From an uncultured Prochlorococcus sp. (lineage in GTDB: Bacteria > Cyanobacteriota > Cyanobacteriia > PCC-6307 > Cyanobiaceae): a DNA stretch of 64,000 bases. The stretch spans positions 62,001-126,000 of the forward strand of contig CACGER010000001.1 of assembly GCA_902572075.1 (NCBI GenBank), read 5' to 3'. Below are positions 9,073-18,160 of this stretch, one piece after another. The notes beneath the pieces were generated by a model, which saw nothing but the letters and a program-made list of their open reading frames with translations, searched no databases and was not told the DNA's origin. Positions within the stretch are counted from its first letter, which is position 1, and the number at the start of each line of letters is the position of its first letter. The translations under genes were made by a program, and so were the position numbers.

Positions 9073-9615
9073 AGTATCTGAGAGTATGTTTGCTTGTAAA
9101 AATTGAAATAAGCCGCCTTTACTTGTTTCTTCTTTAACTTCAACTTCCTTAGAATTTTTTGGTTTTGTTGAAGAAATGATTTCCTCTTCATCTTCTGATT
9201 TCAAAATTCTGATAATGACTTCATCTAAGGAGAAATTACCAGGCCCTGTTAATGCAATTGATGTTGCTGAAGCGAAATACAAAAGTAAAAGCTCTAGTAA
9301 GAAAATATTAAAACCTGAAGTAACTAGTGCATGATAAATGGCTACAGAAATTGTTCCCACAATTGCCAAAGCCCCGAATCTTGTCGCTAAGCCGATAATT
9401 AGTAGCCAACTACCACCTATTTCAGAGAATGCCGCTATGTATGATAAAAATATTGGAAATGGAAGATGTAATGGTCTGACAAAAGCATCAGCGAAATTTT
9501 CTATATTTGCTAATTTCTCATAACCGTGATGAATAAGAACAGTTCCAGTTATAACTCTAAGAATTAATAAAGCAGTATCTTTGCTAAACGATTTGGTAAG
9601 AATTGTTGAGAGCAC
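9064..9615 (-). CDS. DoxX family membrane protein
   Basis: The 183-residue protein has the DoxX signature: an N-terminal LLILRVITGTVLIHHGYEKL segment, then FAEIGGSWLLIIGLATRFGA, with four likely membrane helices in the first 135 residues. The last 45 residues form a charged, Lys/Glu-rich cytoplasmic-type tail. DoxX proteins are associated with thiol and quinone metabolism in other bacteria; the role here is not known. A palindrome shared with the 37.3 kb promoter lies about 80 bases upstream. Confidence 0.85.
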   Translation of the reverse strand: MLSTILTKSFSKDTALLILRVITGTVLIHHGYEKLANIENFADAFVRPLHLPFPIFLSYIAAFSEIGGSWLLIIGLATRFGALAIVGTISVAIYHALVTSGFNIFLLELLLLYFASATSIALTGPGNFSLDEVIIRILKSEDEEEIISSTKPKNSKEVEVKEETSKGGLFQFLQANILSDTSS

Positions 9616-9694
9616 TATAAAAAAATTATCCTTAAGTAAAAATAACTAGTCACAGTATCCATCGTGGATTAAAGAGCAAAAGTCGCGCCTAATT

Positions 9695-9710
9695 AAGTAT
9701 TTATACTTAG
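9695..9710. repeat. Palindromic element AAGTAT-TT-ATACTT
   Basis: This 16-base sequence, containing a perfect 6-bp inverted repeat, is identical to 37335-37350. It is nested within an outer inverted repeat AGAGCA (9674-9679)/TGCTCT, and lies upstream of the minus-strand doxX gene. It could be an operator or promoter spacer. Confidence 0.5.
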
Positions 9711-9751
9711 TGCTCTAATGAATTCTTTTTCTGATTAGGAATTCAAGTAAG

Positions 9752-10906
9752 TTAAAAATTATTTTTTGAAAAATTTTCTAATATTCTCTGATTTATTTTT
9801 GGAATATTTTCTTTAAATTTAAAAAACCCTCTTTTAGCAAATTTCCAAGCAAATAAATCTTCATCCCTCACAAGATTAAAAATTTTTTTATGGTGTAAAT
9901 TTTTAAACTCAGTTATGAAATCATAATTTTCTCCTACTCCAGGATAAATAATGTCTATTTCGTTAGTATTTTTAAAAGTACTTTCCAATGAATAAGGATC
10001 AATCTGTTCAACATTATCAAATTGCTCTACAAATTCAGAGACCAAATCTTGTTTAAATTTCAAAACAGATTCAGACAATTTAATTTGTCTTTGTTCATTT
10101 TTTAAAAGGATAATAAATACTTTTTTATAGCTTGGAAGTAAATTTTTAAGGGTTGCTAGGTGCAGATCATTTTCAAACATAATCAGATAATCTGATTTAG
10201 GATCCATATCATTTTTATAAATCTCATCTTCAAATGGTATTTGATTAGATTCTTCAAGAAAAATTTGTTGATTACTTATTTTTTCTACATTAAATCTATT
10301 ATTTGAAAACTTTCTGAGGTTTGATGATGAAAAAAGATACTGTTTTCCCTTCGTTTGCAATCCTCCGACCCATCTCCAGCTAAGAAGATTAGATGAAGCA
10401 TCTCCATCAAAAAGATATTTAAAGAAAAACTTTGCTCCCAATTGCCATGGGAGGCCTAAATTAAATATCCAAGTACTCGCAAACCACATTCTTGTATGGT
10501 TATGCAAATAGTTGAACTGCTTTAATTCATAGACCCAAGAATTAAAAAAATCTAATTCTGTATTGCCATTAATTGCACTTTCATATAGCTCATAATCAAA
10601 ATCGAAATTGTTTTCTGAAATAAAATTTCTCCAAACTTTGGGTCTATTTTCCATCCAACCTTTCCAGTAAACTCTCCAAAATATTTCTTCAACAAATTTA
10701 GTTGAATTTTTGATTTTGTACTTACTTTTAATATCATGGATCAGATCATATTCCGATAATATTCTATGAGTAATGAAAGGCGATAATTTTGAAACTGAAC
10801 TTTCGTTATTTGGCCCAAAATCAAAATTTCTTAATTTTGCATAATCATTGATTTTGTATTTCGCAAAATTTTCCCAGGTATTTTGAGCTTTTAATAAAAA
10901 TGACAT
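9752..10906 (-). CDS. Cryptochrome/photolyase-like flavoprotein with reversed domain order
   Basis: The 384-residue product carries a photolyase FAD-binding domain in its first 210 residues. Recognisable parts are SKLSPFITHRILS (39-51), EEIFWRVYW (73-81), HNHTRMWFASTW (135-146) and DGDASSNLLSWRWVGG (167-182). In normal photolyases an alpha/beta antenna domain precedes this domain. Here nothing precedes it; a separate region (about 237-370, starting SDYLIMFENDL and including DIIYPGVGENYDFI and NLVRDEDLFAWKF) follows and looks like an alpha/beta fold. DNA repair activity or photoreception is possible but unproven. Confidence 0.75.
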   Translation of the reverse strand: MSFLLKAQNTWENFAKYKINDYAKLRNFDFGPNNESSVSKLSPFITHRILSEYDLIHDIKSKYKIKNSTKFVEEIFWRVYWKGWMENRPKVWRNFISENNFDFDYELYESAINGNTELDFFNSWVYELKQFNYLHNHTRMWFASTWIFNLGLPWQLGAKFFFKYLFDGDASSNLLSWRWVGGLQTKGKQYLFSSSNLRKFSNNRFNVEKISNQQIFLEESNQIPFEDEIYKNDMDPKSDYLIMFENDLHLATLKNLLPSYKKVFIILLKNEQRQIKLSESVLKFKQDLVSEFVEQFDNVEQIDPYSLESTFKNTNEIDIIYPGVGENYDFITEFKNLHHKKIFNLVRDEDLFAWKFAKRGFFKFKENIPKINQRILENFSKNNF

Positions 10907-11090
10907 TTTCTCATAACTTTAAAAAATTTTTTTATGTATTGATAGAAATTTCAAAAATTTGCCTTCAAATTAATCCTTAAAGTTTTCTATTTCACTTTTA
11001 AGTAAATATGTTTGATTGAAGTATTTAATTTAAACGCCTTATCAGTACATTTTATACTCTTAAATCGCTCTCTGAATAGGAGGATATTTA

Positions 11091-11144
11091 GTGGTCAATT
11101 ACTTTTTAGATCTAATTTTAGTTTTCAAATCTTTATTTAAATGA
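11091..11144 (+). CDS. Possible 17-codon hydrophobic micro-ORF
   Basis: A GTG codon is placed six bases after a strong AGGAGGA ribosome binding site and opens a 17-codon hydrophobic ORF (MVNYFLDLILVFKSLFK). It lies in the 278-base gap upstream of the ligase-like gene. It may be a leader peptide or chance. Confidence 0.25.
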   Translation: MVNYFLDLILVFKSLFK

Positions 11145-11184
11145 TTTTTTTCTAAAAGATTTTTAAATATTTATCAGAATTATT

Positions 11185-11934
11185 ATGAATAATTTATTAG
11201 TGAGAGATGTTAAGTATCTAGATGAACAATACAGAATAGGTGAAGGCATAATTTCGGATGATGCATTTAAGCAACTTGAAAAGATCTTTATTCCTATTGA
11301 TCCAAAGCCTGACTACTTTAATCAAAAAAATAATAAACTTTTGCCAAAATTAGCTAAAGAAAACTATAAAGAATTTTTGGAAAGTTTATTAACAAAAACA
11401 AGATTAAGCATTCAACCAAAAATTGATGGCTGTGCTATTGCAATTAGATATATAGATGGCAATTTTAATAAAGCTATTACAAAGAAAGGATTTGATGTCT
11501 CAAGCAAAATTAAACAAATTAAAAATGTCCCCGATTGTATTCCTATCAAACGAGATTTTCAAATTAGAGGTGAACTATACTCTACAAACCAAGTTGCCGG
11601 CATTTCCCAAAGAATTACAAGAAAATACCTCAATGATAAGAAAGGGATTGGAGAAAGTCTCCGCTTTTGCTGTTTCCAAATACTTAATGGAAGACTTAAT
11701 CAATACGAAACCCTTAACTATCTTAAAAAATGTGGCTTCAGCACCCCTGAAAGTTACTTCACAAATCATACAAGCGAAATCCAAATATATATAAAAAATT
11801 GGTTAGAGAAAAAAATATTTGCAAAATATCCAACTAATGGGATAGTTATAAAAATAAATAGTAGGAAATTACAGTTACTTAGAGAGAAAAGTTTATCTCA
11901 AAATAAAGAATGGCAATATGCAATTGAAAAATAA
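11185..11934 (+). CDS. Stand-alone NAD-dependent DNA ligase adenylation domain
   Basis: The 249-residue product aligns only with the N-terminal part of LigA. The nucleotidyl-transfer motif KIDG is at 79-82 (K79 would be the AMP-accepting lysine), IRGELY at 127-132, and TNGIVIKI at 217-224. The Ia domain is present but altered: ISDDAF replaces the usual I(S/P)DAEYD. The protein ends at WQYAIEK, where full-length LigA has a motif V lysine (AYKF); here that position is Glu. OB-fold, zinc finger, HhH and BRCT domains are absent. LigA-derived, but ligase activity is doubtful. Confidence 0.8.
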   Translation: MNNLLVRDVKYLDEQYRIGEGIISDDAFKQLEKIFIPIDPKPDYFNQKNNKLLPKLAKENYKEFLESLLTKTRLSIQPKIDGCAIAIRYIDGNFNKAITKKGFDVSSKIKQIKNVPDCIPIKRDFQIRGELYSTNQVAGISQRITRKYLNDKKGIGESLRFCCFQILNGRLNQYETLNYLKKCGFSTPESYFTNHTSEIQIYIKNWLEKKIFAKYPTNGIVIKINSRKLQLLREKSLSQNKEWQYAIEK

Positions 11935-12042
11935 TATTGAATAGTACCTTCAATAAGAGCTCACGATACTGAATTCCAGTATTTACAGTGGAAAAGTAAT
12001 TAAATTTTGGTTAAATTCCAAAGCAATTTGCAGGATTACTAA

Positions 12043-12972
12043 ATGACTGCCACTATTTCAAGGCCAAAAATCTCTAACTGGGAAACATCTAATATTCCAA
12101 ACCTTACAGGCAAAACAGCGCTTATTACTGGTGCGAATAGTGGTCTTGGATATTACACTGCAAAGGCCTTAGCAGAAAAAAATGCTCATGTTGTTATAGC
12201 TTGTAGATCACTCGAAAAAGCTAATCAAACTATCAAAAAACTTAAAGGTCTTAATCCTGAAGGATTATTTACACCATTAGAATTAGATTTGTCAGATTTA
12301 AAAAATATTGTAGAAGTTCAGTCCAAAATTTTTGATAATTTTGAAAATTTGGATTTACTAATCAATAATGCAGGCATTATGCATCCGCCTAAAACTCTTA
12401 GTGCCCAAGGATATGAAATACAATTTGCAGTTAATCATCTAGCTCACATGCTTTTGACACTAAAGTTACTTCCAATTATTGAAAAAAAAGAAGAATCTAG
12501 AATAGTGACGGTGACTTCCGGAGCACAATTTTTTGGCAAAGTTGGTTGGAAAAATCTGAAAGCCGAGAACTATTACAACAAATGGGAATCTTACTCCAAT
12601 AGCAAATTGGCAAATGTAATGTTTGCTTTGGAACTAAATGAGAACTTAAAGCACAAAAATATACTTTCTTTAGCTGCTCACCCAGGAATTGCAAAAACAA
12701 ATCTCTTTACTGCTCAAAAACCTAACCCTGGCCCATTAGAAACATTCTCATTGGAATTATTTAGTCCTATTTTTCAAACTGCTGAGATGGGTGCTTTACC
12801 TCAGCTTTTTGCAGCTACTTCACCAGACGCAAGAGGCGGTGATCATTATGGTCCTAGATTTAATTTCAGAGGTCATCCAAAACTATCCCCTACTTCTCCT
12901 TTCGCAATGAATAAAAAAGAAAGAAAAAATTTATGGGAAAAAAGCCTCGAAATACTTAATAACTTCTTATAA
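12043..12972 (+). CDS. Short-chain dehydrogenase/reductase
   Basis: The 309-residue protein is a classical Rossmann-fold SDR. The cofactor loop TGANSGLG lies near residue 29, the R in IACRSLEKA suggests NADP preference, LLINNAGIM follows, then the catalytic serine region VTVTSGAQ and the YSNSK motif (Tyr and Lys catalytic). It resembles retinol dehydrogenase and protochlorophyllide reductase-like SDRs, but the light-dependent POR Tyr/Cys context is not obvious. The substrate is unknown. It overlaps the convergent 88-aa gene by 6 bases. Confidence 0.85.
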   Translation: MTATISRPKISNWETSNIPNLTGKTALITGANSGLGYYTAKALAEKNAHVVIACRSLEKANQTIKKLKGLNPEGLFTPLELDLSDLKNIVEVQSKIFDNFENLDLLINNAGIMHPPKTLSAQGYEIQFAVNHLAHMLLTLKLLPIIEKKEESRIVTVTSGAQFFGKVGWKNLKAENYYNKWESYSNSKLANVMFALELNENLKHKNILSLAAHPGIAKTNLFTAQKPNPGPLETFSLELFSPIFQTAEMGALPQLFAATSPDARGGDHYGPRFNFRGHPKLSPTSPFAMNKKERKNLWEKSLEILNNFL

Positions 12973-13233
12973 ATTTTTCATTTTTACTAACTTTAGAAAA
13001 TACTTCAAGATATGTAATTCACTCTCTGAGAGTTTCATAAATTCTGTTAGGGCATCATAATTTTTTTCATCAATTTTTTTTGACAATTGAATAAAACTAT
13101 CATGGTTTTCATTAACAAAGCGCTCAGCAATCTGAGACGGAGTTAAACCCTGTTCAATTAATTCACCTGGAGCATTTTTCTCCCACTTTTCATAAAACCA
13201 AGAGAACCAATATTTTGCAGTATTATCTTCCAT
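12967..13233 (-). CDS. Conserved hypothetical protein, 88 aa (paralogue of 23660 gene)
   Basis: No named domain is recognised. The acidic, helical product shares a pattern with the 105-aa protein at 23660: WF.W near the N-terminus, then G..P...AE.F...N, and finally (L/F).KL.E.E.H near the C-terminus. The two are probably paralogues. It is convergent with the SDR gene. Confidence 0.7.
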   Translation of the reverse strand: MEDNTAKYWFSWFYEKWEKNAPGELIEQGLTPSQIAERFVNENHDSFIQLSKKIDEKNYDALTEFMKLSESELHILKYFLKLVKMKNL

Positions 13234-13333
13234 TAATTAAATTTTCTTGGGCGAATACTATAAATACTAAAGAAAAATCTCATGATTGAATTACCCTTTA
13301 AACACAATTAATATAAATGCAATTATAAATTTA

Positions 13334-14764
13334 ATGATAGATAATCATTTAAGTAAAAGAGATATTAATCTTGTAATTGGATTAGGTAAATCTGGATTTT
13401 GGGCTGCCAAGTATTTGAAAAGCATCAATAAGAGAGTAATTGTTTGGGAAAGTAAAGATGGGATAGAATTCTTAGAAAGAAAAACAGCATTAGAAGAGCT
13501 CAATATCATAGTTTCTCTAAATAAAGAATTTGTATTTGAAGAAATTCAACCTTTTTTGAAAGAGATCGAATCTGTTGTTGTAAGTCCATCAATACCTTAT
13601 GACCACATAACTGTTATTGAATTAAAAAAAAAGGGAATTAAAGTAATTGGAGAAATTAATGTTGCATGGGAAATTTTAAAAGACACAAATTGGATAGGTA
13701 TTACTGGCACAAATGGCAAGACTACTGTTACTCATCTACTAAGCCATATACTCTGTGATACTGGATTATATGCTCCTTTTGCTGGAAATATTGGTACACC
13801 TTTATGTAAGTATGCTCACTCCAAAAAACATGAAAAAATTGATTGGCTTGTAGCTGAATTAAGCAGTTATCAAATAGAAATATCTCCAGAAGTAAAACCT
13901 AATATTGGGATATGGACAACCTTCACAGAAGATCATCTTGAAAGACATAAAACACTTGAAAACTATTTCAACATAAAAAAAAGCTTGTTAGAAAAATCTG
14001 ATTTTAGAATTTATAATTATGACGATAAAAACCTGAGAAATCTCTACAGTTCACTATCAAGAGGGGTTTGGATAACAACTAGTTTTGATAAATCAAATTT
14101 TATTCATTGCGATTATTGGATAGATGAACAATCGTACATTGTTGAGAGAGGGAAGAAATTATTCAAACTTGAACATTTTTCTTTAAAAGGCGTGCATAAT
14201 CTTCAAAATCTTTTATTGGTAATTGCAGCAGCAAGAAAAGTTGGATTATCTGGTAAAAAGATTAAAGATTCTTTATCTAATTACAAACAATTACCCCATA
14301 GGATGGAAACAATTTATAAAAATAATGATCTGGAAATCATTAATGATAGTAAAGCTACAAATTTTGACTCATCTATTTCGGGAATAAGTTCAATTGAAGG
14401 TCAAATAATAATAATTGCTGGGGGTAGATTAAAAGGCAATGAATATAGTGAGTGGATAAAAGTTTTAAAGAAAAAAGTTAAATGTGTTTTCCTTTTTGGA
14501 GAAAGCTCAAAAGTCCTAAAAATGGCGCTTATTAATGAAGGGTTTAAAAAAAATATTTTTGAATTTTCAGAACTAAAAGAGCTTATAAATTTTGTTTTTA
14601 ATTATATGCAAAATAATAGGGTTGGAACATTATTATTCTCACCTTCTTGCTCTAGTTTTGATCAATTTAAAAATTATGAAGAGCGTGGAGATTATTTCAA
14701 GAAATTAATAAGTGAAAAATTATTGGATAATAAATCCATTTTTTGTTCAAGTATCATTTCGTAA
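13334..14764 (+). CDS. murD: UDP-N-acetylmuramoylalanine--D-glutamate ligase
   Basis: This cytoplasmic Mur ligase adds D-glutamate in peptidoglycan precursor synthesis. The N-terminal UMAG domain starts with [17 protein letters not shown]. The ATP loop [15 protein letters not shown] is in the centre, followed by the conserved AELSSYQIE and TEDHLERH segments and the C-terminal ligase domain with [13 protein letters not shown] prefer the ATG at 13334 (476 aa). An upstream in-frame TTG at 13286 would add 16 residues of low-complexity sequence without homology logic. Confidence 0.93.
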   Translation: MIDNHLSKRDINLVIGLGKSGFWAAKYLKSINKRVIVWESKDGIEFLERKTALEELNIIVSLNKEFVFEEIQPFLKEIESVVVSPSIPYDHITVIELKKKGIKVIGEINVAWEILKDTNWIGITGTNGKTTVTHLLSHILCDTGLYAPFAGNIGTPLCKYAHSKKHEKIDWLVAELSSYQIEISPEVKPNIGIWTTFTEDHLERHKTLENYFNIKKSLLEKSDFRIYNYDDKNLRNLYSSLSRGVWITTSFDKSNFIHCDYWIDEQSYIVERGKKLFKLEHFSLKGVHNLQNLLLVIAAARKVGLSGKKIKDSLSNYKQLPHRMETIYKNNDLEIINDSKATNFDSSISGISSIEGQIIIIAGGRLKGNEYSEWIKVLKKKVKCVFLFGESSKVLKMALINEGFKKNIFEFSELKELINFVFNYMQNNRVGTLLFSPSCSSFDQFKNYEERGDYFKKLISEKLLDNKSIFCSSIIS

Positions 14765-14850
14765 TTTTCAGGTCGGTCATCACAACCGTTTACCCTCTAG
14801 CAAATATTCACTTAATTAGTTAGATTTTGACTATTAATTAACCACTAGTA

Positions 14851-15165
14851 ATGAGTGAATCTAACAATTTACCTCAAGCAATAAGTCATAAAAAATTAAG
14901 TTACTTGATGCTTAAGGCACAAAAGGATTCTCATTTTTCTGATGAATTAGCAGAAATAGAAAGCCCTGAAAAAAGAGAATTTGAAGAGTTAATCAACAAT
15001 TGGGAAGCTTCAACTAAGAAGGTAGTTAATGAGTTATCAAAAAGAAAAGAGAATTTACTAAAAGATAAATCACCAAATTCCTTAATTGCACTTGGTGCTA
15101 TGGAAGTTCACCTTAATATGGCTTTGCAAGCCTTAAATGCATTTAATAAAGGAGTTGATGGGTAA
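14851..15165 (+). CDS. Conserved hypothetical protein, 104 aa
   Basis: This soluble, charged protein is mostly predicted helix (LSYLMLKAQKDSHFSDELAE, then a C-terminal ALGAMEVHLNMALQALNAF helix). I know no domain name for it. It stands 86 bases after murD on the same strand and converges with the pirin gene. Confidence 0.7.
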   Translation: MSESNNLPQAISHKKLSYLMLKAQKDSHFSDELAEIESPEKREFEELINNWEASTKKVVNELSKRKENLLKDKSPNSLIALGAMEVHLNMALQALNAFNKGVDG

Positions 15166-15178
15166 AATATCAGATAAA

Positions 15179-15913
15179 TTATAAGGAAGGCATCGAAAAT
15201 AAGAGAAAATCTAAGTTTTTCTCAGTATCTATAGAAACATCATCATAATAATTAACTTCAAAACCCAAGCCATCGCCAGATTCGAGAAATATATTTGAAT
15301 TAGAGTCTTTACTTTTTAATAAAAGATTACCTTCTATTATTTGGATCCAATTATATTTATCGATTTTTAATGGCAATTTTTTTTCTTTAATTGGCTTATA
15401 TTTACAACGCCATAAAGAAATACTTTGATTTAAAGAAAGCTTATTATTTTTAGAATCTTTGTAATTAAAAATAAGATTGTCCCACAACTTTTCATTTAAT
15501 GAAATTTGATCATATCGAGGTTTGATATTTTCTTTTTGAGGGTATATCCAAATCTGGAACAACTTACAGGTCTCATTTTCTTCATTCTTCTCGCTATGAG
15601 AGATTCCAGTACCTGCAGACATAACTTGTACTTCATCTTTGTGAATTTTTCCAAGATTGTTTAACGAGTCTCTATGAGTTATTGCTCCTTTTGTTACGAC
15701 AGTAATAATTTCCATATTTGCATGAGAATGTGTATCAAACCCTGCATTAGGAGAAATAATATCTTCGTTTATAACTCTAATTTTCCCAAAATTATCCCAT
15801 TTTGGATCTCTATGCTCTGCGAAAGAAAATGAATGCATTGAATGCAGCCAATCTCTTCTTGATAAAAATCTATCATCGGATTTTCTTATTTTAATAATAT
15901 TAAAAACCATCAA
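15179..15913 (-). CDS. Pirin family protein
   Basis: The 244-residue bicupin protein shows the pirin N-terminal cupin: FAEHRDPKWDNFG, then the metal-binding segment FDTHSHANMEIIT and ITHRDS. Pirins bind a single Fe(II); some act as quercetinases or redox sensors, but the role in cyanobacteria is unknown. The C-terminal cupin half is more divergent. A second ATG one codon downstream could also be the start. Confidence 0.88.
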   Translation of the reverse strand: MMVFNIIKIRKSDDRFLSRRDWLHSMHSFSFAEHRDPKWDNFGKIRVINEDIISPNAGFDTHSHANMEIITVVTKGAITHRDSLNNLGKIHKDEVQVMSAGTGISHSEKNEENETCKLFQIWIYPQKENIKPRYDQISLNEKLWDNLIFNYKDSKNNKLSLNQSISLWRCKYKPIKEKKLPLKIDKYNWIQIIEGNLLLKSKDSNSNIFLESGDGLGFEVNYYDDVSIDTEKNLDFLLFSMPSL

Positions 15914-16003
15914 AATTAAATAGAATAAGAATATTCTAAATAATTAGAAAAATATTTGTAAAATTTTTTGATAAATTATTCCTAAAAAAAGCAAATATTA
16001 AAT

Positions 16004-16132
16004 TTAAAAATTTATTTTACTCTGAGCCTTATTAGCCTTTATCAATATTTTTTGTGCTTCGTCTCTTGTAAGGCATTTTTCTGCTTTTACGTTTAAGTTT
16101 TTAAGTTTTTGCAGTTGCTTTGTGTTACTCAT
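16004..16132 (-). CDS. Small basic hypothetical protein, 42 aa
   Basis: An ATG-initiated 42-codon ORF encodes a Lys-rich helical peptide (MSNTKQLQKLKNLNVKAEKC, then LTRDEAQKILIKANKAQSK). It sits alone in the gap between the pirin and DUF1643 genes. Its regular amphipathic composition suggests a real small gene, but no homologue can be checked here. Confidence 0.5.
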   Translation of the reverse strand: MSNTKQLQKLKNLNVKAEKCLTRDEAQKILIKANKAQSKINF

Positions 16133-16197
16133 AATTTAACCTGATCTTAACTCTATTTTAACATAAGTTTAAATTAATCGCCTCTTTAACCTTGGTA

Positions 16198-16740
16198 TCA
16201 AATCGTTTTTACTGCTTTGAGAATGGAATTATCAGAACAGTATAGAGGATGTATTGGATTATCTTTGATTGTTTTCTTAATTAAAAGCGGTCCCAAAGGA
16301 TTATCAAAATTATTTTTTCTGATTGAGTTATATTGCATTATTTTTTTTGATATTCTTTTATTTCTATTTAGAAATTTTCCTTTGTTACCCCAACCTAACC
16401 ATAAATCACAATTTTTATTTTCAGACCAGTGTTTTAAGTTTTTATAAATATGATTATTGTTTCGATAACCCACAGGGTTTTTGTGATTAAAAAGTTTTTC
16501 TGGTTTGCTAGAAATAAGAGCAAATAGATTGATTAATTTTACTTTGCCATAATTATTATTTTTCGAAATTTTGATTATCTTTTTTGTTGTATTATCTAAG
16601 AATACTTCATCCGATAATGAGGGATTTAAACCAATAAAAATAATTTCCTTTTTAGATTTAGAAACCTTATAACTTAAACTCCATCTATATAGTTTATTAG
16701 CACTTATTAAACAATTTCTTTCTAGAAATAAATTTTTCAA
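16198..16740 (-). CDS. DUF1643 family protein
   Basis: The 180-residue protein matches the DUF1643 pattern: RWSLSYKV, then IFIGLNPSLSDEVFLDNTTKK, then KVKLINLFALISSKPEKL, and later DLWLGWGNKGKF. The function of the family is unknown. It overlaps the upstream membrane-protein gene by 4 bases (ATGA), indicating translational coupling. Confidence 0.8.
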   Translation of the reverse strand: MKNLFLERNCLISANKLYRWSLSYKVSKSKKEIIFIGLNPSLSDEVFLDNTTKKIIKISKNNNYGKVKLINLFALISSKPEKLFNHKNPVGYRNNNHIYKNLKHWSENKNCDLWLGWGNKGKFLNRNKRISKKIMQYNSIRKNNFDNPLGPLLIKKTIKDNPIHPLYCSDNSILKAVKTI

Positions 16741-17222
16741 CCTAAACCTACACCTCTAGCCATAAGAGTGGCAAACAACGGTATTGTTGCGAAGCCAACT
16801 AATTCAGTAGTAATGATAAGTCTGAACCTCTTAACTAGATTCTCAGATATTTCAGGTAATTTATTCTTACTTAATGGAATAGCCCATAAGATATATGTTG
16901 TTGTTGGGTATAAAGAAAGTAATCCCACCAAAATGTAAAGAGAAACCTTTATCCAAAACACAGGGTTATTTGTATAGAAATCACCTCCTTGACCAAAATA
17001 CTTAACACGCAAAATCCCAGTAACTAATATTGCAACTCCTGCCAAACCATAAACCACATCTGCAATTATCATTGAGATCGTCTCATTTCTATTAAGACCT
17101 ACTTTGAGAGTCAATCTTTCAAACAAAAGAGAACCGAAACACAAAATAATTCCTAAATAATGAACATATGCTACTAATGCACTTTTAGCAATTTCACCTG
17201 TTAATAAAGTTCCTAATAACAT
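16737..17222 (-). CDS. DUF2214-like membrane protein
   Basis: The 161-residue protein has four likely membrane helices (VAYVHYLGIILCFGSLLFE, the VVYGLAGVAILVTGILRV region, FWIKVSLYILVGLLSLYP, and a C-terminal one). An invariant-looking RVKYFGQGGDFY loop resembles the DUF2214/COG3556 cyanobacterial family. Function is unknown. It is translationally coupled with the DUF1643 gene. Confidence 0.7.
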   Translation of the reverse strand: MLLGTLLTGEIAKSALVAYVHYLGIILCFGSLLFERLTLKVGLNRNETISMIIADVVYGLAGVAILVTGILRVKYFGQGGDFYTNNPVFWIKVSLYILVGLLSLYPTTTYILWAIPLSKNKLPEISENLVKRFRLIITTELVGFATIPLFATLMARGVGLG

Positions 17223-17309
17223 GTTCGAGTCAAAATTTATACAATCCTAACCACCAAATGAAGAATTTGTTTAGAAATAAATTAATAACTTAAAAGCAAG
17301 GTATTAAAT

Positions 17310-18059
17310 CTAAGACTTTAAATACCTTTTCTGGCCATCTTCAAAAAAATCCTTTTTATTCCATACTTCGATTACATCTGGGAAATGTTTTTCCATACAA
17401 TTATCACAAACCCCATGACTGAATCTAATATCACTAATTTTCGAAAGATATTTTTCTAAATGCATCCAATCGCCCTCCTTATTTTTCACTTCTCTGCAAT
17501 ATGAACAGACAGATAAAATACCTTCCTGTTTGTGCAAGTTTGACAATGCATCTAGCAAGTTCAATGACTTTTTTCTAAGCTCTAAAAATGAAACTATTTG
17601 CTTGGATAATAATTCCATAATATTGAATTGTTGTGTAGTTAGATTTCCTGGCTTTCTGTCTATTACACAAAGAGTTCCAAGTTTATTACCATCACTATTT
17701 CTAAGGGGAAAACCTGCATAAAAACGAATCTTGGGATCACCAGTTACCAATGGATTATTTATAAATCTCTCATCTTGGAAAGCATCATGAATTATTAATG
17801 GACTATTTTCTTTTATTGCATGCGTACAAAAAGACCAATCTCTTCTAGTTTCTGATATTTGAAGTCCTATTTTGGATTTAAACCATTGTTTATCTTTGTC
17901 TACCAAAGTCATTAAAGAAATAGGTACATTACAGGTTGTAGCAGCAATTTTTGTAATATCGTCATAACATGATTCTGGCTTGGTTCCCAAAATCCTATAT
18001 TCTGCTAAAGCTTTTAATCTTCTTTCCTCTTCTTCTTTTTTTGATACAAGATTCTGCAT
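17310..18059 (-). CDS. GAF-domain protein with C-terminal Cys4 motif
   Basis: The 249-residue protein starts with a charged helix, then a GAF domain (about 22-165) with ISLMTLVDKDKQWFKSK, SFCTHAI and GFPLRNSDGNKLGTLCVID. A short helix links it to a C-terminal module with CSYCREVKNKEGDW and later GVCDNCMEKHFP. Two CxxC pairs could bind a metal. This tail is known from stand-alone signalling proteins in several bacteria. No kinase or cyclase output domain is present, so the partner is unknown. Confidence 0.82.
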   Translation of the reverse strand: MQNLVSKKEEEERRLKALAEYRILGTKPESCYDDITKIAATTCNVPISLMTLVDKDKQWFKSKIGLQISETRRDWSFCTHAIKENSPLIIHDAFQDERFINNPLVTGDPKIRFYAGFPLRNSDGNKLGTLCVIDRKPGNLTTQQFNIMELLSKQIVSFLELRKKSLNLLDALSNLHKQEGILSVCSYCREVKNKEGDWMHLEKYLSKISDIRFSHGVCDNCMEKHFPDVIEVWNKKDFFEDGQKRYLKS

Positions 18060-18160
18060 TAATCTTCACCAATAATTAAAACTTTAAAATTAAAGTTTCT
18101 CCAAAAAACTTTTTCCGTCTAATACTTAATAAAAAAAAGATAAACTTATTGATTTGTTAC

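Noticed and set aside
13286..13333. An upstream TTG start for murD
   Set aside because: The added residues are low-complexity, there is no ribosome binding site, and the ATG at 13334 matches normal MurD N-termini.
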